Shown here: positions 1 to 4,954 of the stretch, one piece after another
How the letters are laid out: every line of letters begins with the position of its first letter
Position numbering within the stretch: position 1 is the stretch's first letter
Assembly (NCBI GenBank): GCA_947480375.1
Contig: CANKCX010000035.1
Span: 1 to 7,311, forward strand
From: Actinomycetota bacterium
GTDB taxonomy: Bacteria > Actinomycetota > Actinomycetes > Nanopelagicales > Nanopelagicaceae
Reading direction: 5' to 3'
Length of the DNA: 7,311 nt
Notes under the pieces: model-generated
What the model saw: the letters and a program-made list of their open reading frames with translations, nothing else
What the model was told of the DNA's origin: nothing
The model's database searches: none
Position numbers and translations under genes: made by a program

Positions 1-37
1 GAGCCTTTTGGACCCTTATTTCTGTGGATAGAGGGCG

Positions 38-66
38 AAAGTAGGGGCAATTCTGAGAAATTGCAA
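38..66 (-). promoter_or_regulatory. Candidate leftward promoter, probably for dnaA
   Basis: On the minus strand TTGCAA (61-66) and TACTTT (38-43) are separated by 17 bp, a plausible sigma-70-type -35/-10 pair of the actinobacterial TAnnnT kind. The start point would fall near position 31, inside the reverse DnaA-like box at 23-31. A perfect 6-bp inverted repeat (47-64) lies across the spacer and edge of the -35. This is pattern matching only; the downstream gene is outside the window. Confidence 0.35.
47..64. repeat. Perfect inverted repeat GCAATT-N6-AATTGC in the dnaA/rpmH gap
   Basis: The arms are 47-52 and 59-64 with a CTGAGA centre at 53-58. It lies between the candidate leftward -10 and -35 elements and just left of the perfect DnaA box. 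It could be a regulator operator or chance; no family is recognised. Confidence 0.4.
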
Positions 67-107
67 GTGGTTATCCACAAATATCAGCTTCCCGGATTCC
101 AGCGGGT

Positions 108-137
108 TTGACCCTTATCAACAGGTGGCCGTAACCT
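108..137 (+). promoter_or_regulatory. Candidate rightward promoter for rpmH
   Basis: TTGACC (108-113) is a good -35, followed after 18 bp by TAACCT (132-137), which fits the loose TAnnnT -10 seen in actinobacteria. Transcription would begin near 144 and leave a leader of about 80 nt before rpmH. The DnaA-like 9-mer TTATCAACA (115-123) lies in the spacer, so DnaA binding could modulate this promoter. The -10 is weak and the call rests on sequence alone. Confidence 0.35.
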
Positions 138-222
138 AACTTCCTCATTCAGTTGTGACCCAACAGGATAAAACAGGTTTATTCAAGTTGGAGAGATCCC
201 CGAAAGTCTTAAGGAGAGTTTG

Positions 223-360
223 ATGTCAAAGCGCACATTTCAACCTAACGTCCGTAAGCGCGCAAAGAAGCATGGCTTCCGCGCACGCATGGCAACACGT
301 GGTGGAAGAGCTGTTCTAGCTTCTCGCCGCGCTAAGGGTCGCACTCGCATCTCTGCTTAA
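223..360 (+). CDS. rpmH: 50S ribosomal protein L34
   Basis: This 45-residue protein is the small basic L34 of the large ribosomal subunit. The translation starts [19 protein letters not shown] and continues through an Arg/Lys-rich helix to RISA, matching the family over its whole length. More than a third of the residues are Arg or Lys, as expected for a protein buried in 23S rRNA. The ATG at 223 is preceded by a strong Shine-Dalgarno sequence, AAGGAG at 211-216. L34 is the classic neighbour of dnaA and rnpA. The stop codon lies 22 bp before the rnpA start, with a small stem-loop across the stop. Nothing is missing or unusual. Confidence 0.97.
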   Translation: MSKRTFQPNVRKRAKKHGFRARMATRGGRAVLASRRAKGRTRISA

Positions 361-366
361 CGCAGA
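352..366 (+). repeat. Small stem-loop across the rpmH stop codon
   Basis: TCTGC (352-356) and GCAGA (362-366) can pair around a 5-nt loop that contains the rpmH stop. No U-run follows, so it is not a standard intrinsic terminator. It could act as an RNA processing or attenuation point between highly expressed rpmH and weakly expressed rnpA. The short stem makes this tentative. Confidence 0.3.
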
Positions 367-382
367 TTAATCGCCGATACCA

Positions 383-724
383 GTGCTACCAGCCAAAAAT
401 CGGTTGCGTACAAGTAAAGATTTTGCTCTAACTACAAAAACTGGAGTTCGAGCAACTTCTCTATCACTTGTCCTCTACCTTAAAACTAACTCACAAGATT
501 TAGACCAACCTCAAATCGGGTTGATCGTAAACAAATCTGTCGGCGGCTCTGTTGTGCGCCATAGAGTTTCAAGACAATTGCGACATTTAATTGCTGCCCA
601 CTTAGGCAGCCTTCCAAAAAATAGCCAACTTGTAATCCGAGTTCTGCGCAATCAACCAAATTTTGAATCCGAATTAAGCGACCTTGTGCCAAAAGTAATT
701 AGTAAGGCCTTGGTAAACGCATGA
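383..724 (+). CDS. rnpA: Ribonuclease P protein component
   Basis: RnpA binds RNase P RNA and helps the ribozyme remove 5' leaders from tRNA precursors. The 113-residue product has normal family length. It opens with the typical [14 protein letters not shown] and carries the signature arginine helix at residues 59-67, RHRVSRQLR, after [13 protein letters not shown]. The second position of the RNR motif is His, which I recall as common in actinobacteria; Ser63 and Gln65 replace residues that are often basic. The start is GTG at 383, chosen because the family N-terminus begins there; no clear Shine-Dalgarno precedes it, suggesting weak initiation. The stop overlaps the yidD start by 4 bp (ATGA), implying translational coupling. 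Confidence 0.96.
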   Translation: MLPAKNRLRTSKDFALTTKTGVRATSLSLVLYLKTNSQDLDQPQIGLIVNKSVGGSVVRHRVSRQLRHLIAAHLGSLPKNSQLVIRVLRNQPNFESELSDLVPKVISKALVNA

Positions 725-966
725 GAAAAATATTTGCCGCGGCAATCAAAATTTATCAAAAATGGATTTCCCCGCTCTTTGGGCCGCGCTGTAAATATTA
801 TCCAAGCTGTTCAACTTATGCCGCAGATGCAGTTTCGGAATATGGCGCCAAAGGAATAGCAATGGCTGCCTGGCGGTTAGTTCGTTGCAACCCTTGGTCA
901 CACGGCGGTGTTGACTATGTTTTATCTAAGAGTTCTAAACAACCAATAAAAACTGGAGCAAACTAA
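721..966 (+). CDS. yidD: Membrane protein insertion efficiency factor YidD
   Basis: YidD is a small membrane-associated protein that assists YidC in inserting membrane proteins. The 81-residue product has an amphipathic N-terminal helix (residues 1-20, ending KWISPLFGP). The family core follows: [16 protein letters not shown] at 23-38 and [17 protein letters not shown] at 51-67. The conserved cysteines are Cys24, Cys30 and Cys56. The family often ends near the GGxDPVP motif; here it reads GGVDYVLSK with a short polar tail to residue 81. Its ATG overlaps the rnpA stop by 4 bp and its TAA shares one base with the yidC ATG, so rnpA-yidD-yidC is translated as a coupled unit. Confidence 0.95.
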   Translation: MRKIFAAAIKIYQKWISPLFGPRCKYYPSCSTYAADAVSEYGAKGIAMAAWRLVRCNPWSHGGVDYVLSKSSKQPIKTGAN

Positions 967-1895
967 TGGGATCTATCCTAAACCCCTTGTATTACGCTGT
1001 TTCTTGGGTCATTGTAACTTTCCACTCCGCCTTCGGTTTAATCTTTGGCAAAGACTCCCACGAAAGCATCAAGTGGAGTCTCTCAATCATTGGGCTTGTA
1101 ATTGTTATTCGTATTATTTTAATTCCGCTCTTTGTAAAACAAATTAAGAGCCAGCGCGCTTTGACTGCGCTTCAACCACACATGAAAGAGATTCAAAAGA
1201 AACACAAGGACGATCGCCAAAAGCAATCTGAAGAGATGATGAAGCTCTACAAAGAGCATAAGACAAACCCACTTGCATCATGTTTTCCAATCCTTGCCCA
1301 GGCACCAATCTTCTTCGCACTTTTTACAGTTCTAAATGGAATTGCCCGAGACACTTCTCACGGATTCCTACGAGGCGATCTCTTGAAATCAGCACAAGAA
1401 GCTAAATTCTTTGGTGCCAATCTTTCAAGCACCTTCTTGAGTTCGGACACAAATTCACAAACAAAACTTGTAACTGTTGCACTCATTGTTTTCATGTCAG
1501 CAACAACCTTCACAACCCAACGCCAACTTATGGTTAAGGGAATGCCGAAGATGGATTCTTCGAACAACATGATGTTGCAACAACAGAAAATTATGCTTTA
1601 CGTTTTCCCAGTTATTTTTGCAGTCTCTGGTGTTAACTTTCCAGTAGGTGTTCTGCTTTATTGGTCAACTACAAACTTGTGGACATTTGGTCAGCAATAT
1701 TATGTAATTAAAAGAAATCCAACTCCAGGATCTCCGGCTTACGACGAACTTATGAAAAAACGCGCAGCTAAAAATAAAGAGAGTGGAATTAATCCAACTG
1801 GTGAAGAATCAGGAACCACTCAAACAGATCCAAATAATTTGGGCCAAAAACAACAGCGCCAACAACCTTCCAAAAAGAAGAAAAAGAAGAAGTAG
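966..1895 (+). CDS. yidC: Membrane protein insertase YidC (Oxa1/Alb3 family)
   Basis: YidC inserts and folds inner-membrane proteins, alone or with SecYEG. The 309-residue product lacks the large periplasmic domain of proteobacterial YidC, as is usual in Gram-positive lineages. Hydrophobic segments lie near residues 10-27, 39-58, 103-124, 168-184 and 211-235. Arg49 sits in the second segment (VIVIRIILIPLF) and matches the conserved arginine of the hydrophilic groove. Residues 59-100 form the charged cytoplasmic hairpin (C1), and NFPVGVLLYWSTTNLWTFGQQ at 224-244 is the family signature near the last helix. The tail from residue 255 is polar and ends in seven lysines, encoded by an A/G-only tract at 1872-1892; such basic tails can contact ribosomes. 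The start overlaps the yidD stop by one base. Confidence 0.96.
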   Translation: MGSILNPLYYAVSWVIVTFHSAFGLIFGKDSHESIKWSLSIIGLVIVIRIILIPLFVKQIKSQRALTALQPHMKEIQKKHKDDRQKQSEEMMKLYKEHKTNPLASCFPILAQAPIFFALFTVLNGIARDTSHGFLRGDLLKSAQEAKFFGANLSSTFLSSDTNSQTKLVTVALIVFMSATTFTTQRQLMVKGMPKMDSSNNMMLQQQKIMLYVFPVIFAVSGVNFPVGVLLYWSTTNLWTFGQQYYVIKRNPTPGSPAYDELMKKRAAKNKESGINPTGEESGTTQTDPNNLGQKQQRQQPSKKKKKKK

Positions 1896-1898
1896 TAA

Positions 1899-1922
1899 AT
1901 CGGTTATATCGGTTATATCGGT
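1899..1922 (+). repeat. Short tandem repeat, 9-bp unit ATCGGTTAT
   Basis: Two complete copies (1899-1907 and 1908-1916) and a partial third (1917-1922) lie in the 77-bp gap between yidC and jag. A further TAAATCGG at 1932-1939 repeats the bases at 1896-1903. This may be a slippage product or a repeated binding site. No promoter is clear in the gap. Confidence 0.7.
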
Positions 1923-1972
1923 CAAATTAGTTAAATCGGAATATTCAAGCTTTCTACAAGAAGGAGAAGAGA

Positions 1973-2494
1973 ATGAGTGAAGTAGTTGAGAGCACAGAGA
2001 AGAGCGAAAAGTCAGAAAAACTAGAGAAGAAGTCTTTAGTGGCTCGCCTCGAAGAAGAGGGCGATGTTGCAGCTGATTATTTAGAGGCGCTTCTAGACAT
2101 TACCGATCTTGATGGCGATATTGATATCGACGTTGAAAATGATCGTGCTTCCCTAGCTATCGCGGGCGGCGCACTTGGCCACCTTGTTGGCGACCGAGGC
2201 GAAGTTTTAGATGCAATTCAAGAGCTGACCCGTCTAGCGGTTCAGACTTCAACCGGCGAACGCTCTCGCCTAATGCTTGATATTGACAACTTCCGCAGTG
2301 AGAAAAAAGAGGAGCTAGCCAAGCTGGCCCATGAAGTGGCCGAGCAGGTCAAGGCATCAGGCGAATCTGTAAAGCTGCGCCCAATGAACGCCTTCGAGCG
2401 CAAGGTTGTCCATGACACCATCCAAGAGATCGGCCTAACCAGCGAATCAGAGGGCGAAGACCCAAATCGCTGCGTTGTCGTTCTTCCTGAATAA
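1973..2494 (+). CDS. khpB: Jag/KhpB RNA-binding protein (KH and R3H domains)
   Basis: Jag (KhpB, EloR) is a cytoplasmic RNA-binding protein, known in firmicutes to work with KhpA in small-RNA binding and control of cell elongation. The 173-residue product starts with a Glu/Lys/Ser-rich stretch (residues 1-30) in place of the Jag-N domain of firmicute proteins. A KH-type domain covers about 33-105 with its GxxG loop at Gly73-Asp-Arg-Gly76. The R3H domain covers about 107-173, with Arg143 and His147 of the RxxxH motif in PMNAFERKVVHDTI and the terminal SEGEDPNRCVVVLP. AAGGAG at 1961-1966 fixes the ATG start. It follows yidC, as in most genomes, but after a 77-bp gap, so it may have its own promoter or RNA processing site. 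Confidence 0.94.
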   Translation: MSEVVESTEKSEKSEKLEKKSLVARLEEEGDVAADYLEALLDITDLDGDIDIDVENDRASLAIAGGALGHLVGDRGEVLDAIQELTRLAVQTSTGERSRLMLDIDNFRSEKKEELAKLAHEVAEQVKASGESVKLRPMNAFERKVVHDTIQEIGLTSESEGEDPNRCVVVLPE

Positions 2495-2517
2495 CTAGAT
2501 TCACCGCTTTTAATTAA

Positions 2518-3138
2518 GTGAGCGTTTCACGTGAAACCTTAACCACAACCTACTTTGGCGAGCGCCAAGAGGAAGTGGCTAGATTTGCTGAAATTTTGGC
2601 GACCTGGGGAATTGAACGTGGCCTAGTTGGACCAAAAGAGGGCGACCGAATCTGGGATCGCCATATTGCCAACTGCATTCCAGTAACTACCCTGATCTCA
2701 GAGGGTGCATCCCTCCTAGATATTGGATCTGGGGCTGGATTGCCTGGAATTGTGATCGCTTTAGCCAGACCAGACCTTCGAGTGACCCTACTTGAGCCCC
2801 TTGCGCGCCGAATCGACTTCCTAGAGGAGGTAGTTGCAGAGCTAGGCATTGAAATTACCGTCAAAAGAGGGCGAGCAGAGTCCTTTAAGGGCGGCTTTAA
2901 CTATGTAACTGCCAGAGCTGTGGCCCCACTTCCTAAATTAGCCACTGTTTCTTGGCACTTAGTTATGGGGGCGGGTTCACTTTTAGCCATGAAGGGCGAA
3001 GGTGCGGCTGCCGAACTTGAGGCGGCAAAGGCAGAAGCGCCGAAAATCTTTAAAAAGGTAGCAATGGCCAAGCTACATGAAATCACTTTAGGCGAGTTGC
3101 CGCTAGCCCGAGTTATTGAACTCAAAAAGGCTGGTTAG
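2518..3138 (+). CDS. rsmG: 16S rRNA (guanine-527-N7)-methyltransferase RsmG
   Basis: RsmG (GidB) uses S-adenosylmethionine to methylate N7 of G527 in 16S rRNA; its loss typically gives low-level streptomycin resistance. The 206-residue product has the Rossmann SAM site LLDIGSGAGLPG at 66-77, an acidic residue at Glu93 after the second strand, and the family segment TARAVAPL at 131-138. The upstream substrate-side motif IWDRHIANC is at 45-53. The GTG start at 2518 has no Shine-Dalgarno sequence. I chose it because residues 13-50 match actinobacterial RsmG and no better start precedes them. Residues 4-7 (SRET) are the translation of an embedded parS site, so the extreme N-terminus is shaped by DNA function. 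The gene follows jag by 23 bp and precedes parA by 8 bp. Confidence 0.95.
   Translation: MSVSRETLTTTYFGERQEEVARFAEILATWGIERGLVGPKEGDRIWDRHIANCIPVTTLISEGASLLDIGSGAGLPGIVIALARPDLRVTLLEPLARRIDFLEEVVAELGIEITVKRGRAESFKGGFNYVTARAVAPLPKLATVSWHLVMGAGSLLAMKGEGAAAELEAAKAEAPKIFKKVAMAKLHEITLGELPLARVIELKKAG
2523..2538. promoter_or_regulatory. parS: parS centromere site 1, inside the rsmG start
   Basis: The core GTTTCACGTGAAAC at 2524-2537 is a perfect 14-bp palindrome and matches 14 of 16 positions of the widely conserved TGTTTCACGTGAAACA. ParB loads at such sites as a CTP-dependent sliding clamp and marks the origin region for segregation by ParA. The site begins six bases after the rsmG GTG codon. The nearby parA and parB genes make this a very safe call. 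Confidence 0.93.
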
Positions 3139-3143
3139 ATACG

Positions 3144-3162
3144 CACGTGAATGATTCACGTG
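3144..3162. repeat. 19-bp palindrome spanning the parA GTG start
   Basis: CACGTGAAT (3144-3152) and ATTCACGTG (3154-3162) are exact reverse complements around a single G. The right arm is shared with parS site 2, which is centred 6-7 bp further right. In RNA the same bases could form an 8-bp stem with a UGA loop, placing the parA GTG (3147-3149) in the stem. Confidence 0.8.
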
Positions 3163-4085
3163 AAACAACTAAGGTCGAAAAGACCAAAGTAGTCGGCATC
3201 CGGCGTCTAAAAGAGCCTATGCCCACCCCACTTAAAACTCGGGTCTTTACCGTCGCCAACCAAAAAGGCGGGGTTGGTAAAACGACCACGGCGGTCAATA
3301 TTGCAGCAGCTCTGGCCATGGGCGGGCTGAAGGTTTTGGTTATTGATTTAGACCCACAAGGCAACGCCTGCACCGCATTAGGTATTGATCGGGAAGAACT
3401 TTCTGGAATGTATGAAGTGCTTGTAAAAGATCTACCTCTATCAGAAGTAGTAACAAAGGTTGCTGGCTTCCCACATCTTGAATGTGCACCTGCAGATGTA
3501 GAACTCGCAGGAGCTGAAATTAATATGGTTGGTTTTGTTTCAAGAGAATCACGTTTGAAATTAGCGCTAGAAAAATTCTTAACAGAACGCGAAGCAATTG
3601 GTGCGCGTCTTGATTATGTAATTATCGATTGCCCACCAAGCCTCGGCCTTCTAACGGTAAATGCGCTTACTGCAGCCGAAGAAGTGATGGTCCCAATTCA
3701 ATGCGAATATTACTCACTTGAGGGCTTAACGCTTTTATTAAAAACTTTGCAACAAGTGCAGCAAATGTTAAATCAGCGCGTACGTATTTCAACAATTGTT
3801 TTAACTATGTTTGATTCCAGAACTCGGCTTGCAAATGATGTTGCAAACAGTGTTCGCCAACATTTCCCAAATGAATTAATCGATGTGCCGATTCCAAGAG
3901 CGGTACGAGTTTCAGAAGCGCCATCATTTAACCAAACAGTTATGACATACGACGCTTCATCTCCTGGCGCAATTGCATATATGACAGTGGCGCGAGAGAT
4001 TGCCAGACGTGGATCTGGCGATGTAATTAATCAAGAAGTAATTAATCAAATAGACAACTTAAATAATGGAGCACATACCGCATGA
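3147..4085 (+). CDS. parA: Chromosome-partitioning ATPase ParA
   Basis: ParA is a DNA-binding ATPase that forms a gradient on the nucleoid and draws ParB-parS complexes apart. The 312-residue product has the deviant Walker A KGGVGKTT at 40-47, Walker A' DLDPQG at 67-72 and Walker B VIIDCPP at 158-164. The conserved VPIQCEYYSLEGL lies at 182-194. A roughly 30-residue N-terminal extension precedes the first strand, as in other actinobacterial ParA proteins. Residues 4-7 (SRET) encode a parS site. The GTG start lacks a good Shine-Dalgarno; ATG at 3219 (Met25) is a possible alternative that would still keep the ATPase domain. The C-terminal tail contains a VINQ-x-VINQ repeat. The stop overlaps the parB start by 4 bp. 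GC content drops within the gene near 3400. Confidence 0.96.
   Translation: MNDSRETTKVEKTKVVGIRRLKEPMPTPLKTRVFTVANQKGGVGKTTTAVNIAAALAMGGLKVLVIDLDPQGNACTALGIDREELSGMYEVLVKDLPLSEVVTKVAGFPHLECAPADVELAGAEINMVGFVSRESRLKLALEKFLTEREAIGARLDYVIIDCPPSLGLLTVNALTAAEEVMVPIQCEYYSLEGLTLLLKTLQQVQQMLNQRVRISTIVLTMFDSRTRLANDVANSVRQHFPNELIDVPIPRAVRVSEAPSFNQTVMTYDASSPGAIAYMTVAREIARRGSGDVINQEVINQIDNLNNGAHTA
3152..3167. promoter_or_regulatory. parS: parS centromere site 2, at the parA start
   Basis: TGATTCACGTGAAACA matches 15 of 16 positions of the consensus TGTTTCACGTGAAACA; only the third base differs. Its centre lies 629 bp from that of site 1. It begins within the second and third codons of parA, so ParB bound here could affect parAB transcription as well as segregation. 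A second CACGTGAA core at 3144-3151, 13 bp upstream, creates an overlapping palindrome. Confidence 0.92.
4023..4049 (+). repeat. Tandem repeat in the parA 3' end
   Basis: GTAATTAATCAA occurs at 4023-4034 and again at 4038-4049, a 15-bp period, and is translated as VINQE-VINQ near residues 293-301 of ParA. The segment is AT-rich and lies beyond the conserved ATPase fold, consistent with slippage in a freely varying tail. Confidence 0.75.
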
Positions 4086-4954
4086 GTACTCGCAAAGGTG
4101 GTTTAGGCCGAGGCTTAGATTCTTTAATCCCAACTTCATTAAGTGCACCAATCACAACTAATACCGGTGTAACAATTGCCGATCAAGGTGAAGTTGATAT
4201 CAATGCAATCGTTCCCAATCCAAAACAACCAAGAACTATTTTTGATACCGATGCGTTAAATGAATTATCTGCATCTATTAAAGAAGTTGGCGTATTACAA
4301 CCACCAGTTGTTAGAGATATCGGAAACGGTAAGTATGAATTAATTATGGGAGAACGCAGATTGCGTGCTTCAAAATTAGCTGGATTAAAAACAATTCCCG
4401 TAATTATTCGACAGACATCAGATAACGAATTACTTCGCGAAGCGTTGCTTGAGAATATTCACCGCAGCCAACTAAACCCATTAGAAGAAGGTTCTGCCTA
4501 CCAAAATCTTTTAAATGACTTTGGATATACCCACGATGAACTTGCAGTAAAAGTTGGAAAATCTCGTCCCGCGATTACAAACACACTTCGTCTATTAAAT
4601 TTACCCGCCGGTGTTCAACGTCGCGTTGCAGCTGGAGTTTTATCTGCTGGGCATGCACGTGCACTTCTAACACTTAATGATGAAAGTGAAATCGAGAAGT
4701 TGGCGGCGCGAATTGTTTCTGAAGGTTTAAGTGTTCGGGCAACTGAAGAGATTGTTGCAACCCATCAAGGTTCGTCAAAGAGCTCTAAACCAAAAGCTGG
4801 CAAAATCTTGTCACCAAGACTCAAAGAATTGGCAGATGGAATGTCAGATCGTTTAGATACTCGAGTTACCGTGGAACTTGGCAAGCAAAAAGGAAAAATA
4901 ACTATTGAATTTGCAACGCTAGAAGATTTAGAGCGAATTAATAAATTAATTTAA
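4082..4954 (+). CDS. parB: Chromosome-partitioning protein ParB (CTPase clamp)
   Basis: ParB binds parS, hydrolyses CTP and slides as a clamp, forming the partition complex that stimulates ParA. The 290-residue product begins with the ParA-contacting peptide KGGLGRGLDSLIP (5-17). The N-terminal CTP-binding domain shows PNPKQPR at 45-51, GERRLRA at 90-96 and ENIHRSQLNPLEE at 124-136. A helix-turn-helix for parS recognition follows at about 150-175 (ELAVKVGKSRPAITNTLRLL), and the C-terminal dimerisation domain covers about 245-290. TGGAG at 4067-4071 and the 4-bp overlap with parA suggest coupled translation. The 3' end overlaps the convergent aminotransferase gene by 9 bp. All key motifs are present. 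Confidence 0.96.
   Translation: MSTRKGGLGRGLDSLIPTSLSAPITTNTGVTIADQGEVDINAIVPNPKQPRTIFDTDALNELSASIKEVGVLQPPVVRDIGNGKYELIMGERRLRASKLAGLKTIPVIIRQTSDNELLREALLENIHRSQLNPLEEGSAYQNLLNDFGYTHDELAVKVGKSRPAITNTLRLLNLPAGVQRRVAAGVLSAGHARALLTLNDESEIEKLAARIVSEGLSVRATEEIVATHQGSSKSSKPKAGKILSPRLKELADGMSDRLDTRVTVELGKQKGKITIEFATLEDLERINKLI

Larger units (their letters stand above)
23..123. promoter_or_regulatory. Cluster of three DnaA-box-like 9-mers between dnaA (off window) and rpmH
   Basis: A perfect TTATCCACA lies at 71-79. A reverse-strand copy with one mismatch lies at 23-31 (reads CTATCCACA on the minus strand), and TTATCAACA, also one mismatch, lies at 115-123. In actinobacteria dnaA normally lies divergently upstream of rpmH, and boxes in this gap bind the initiator DnaA for autoregulation or as auxiliary origin sites. 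The presence of dnaA to the left is inferred from conserved gene order and is not visible here. The main oriC is usually on the other side of dnaA, so I do not call this stretch the origin. Confidence 0.75.

Noticed and set aside
1..222. This gap as the replication origin itself
   Set aside because: Only three box-like sites and no AT-rich unwinding tract are visible; in actinobacteria oriC usually lies between dnaA and dnaN, which are outside the window.
1783..1980. 65-codon + strand reading frame across the yidC-jag gap
   Set aside because: It overlaps the yidC tail in another frame, its end covers the jag start, and its low-complexity product (SVISVISV) comes from the tandem repeat.
2550..3373. 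Minus-strand reading frames opposite rsmG and parA
   Set aside because: They are Ser/Ala/Arg-rich mirror frames of well-supported genes, with no recognisable domain or ribosome binding site.
4656..4661. CACGTG inside parB as a third parS site
   Set aside because: The flanks read TGCACGTGCA, lacking the TTTC/GAAA arms required for ParB recognition.
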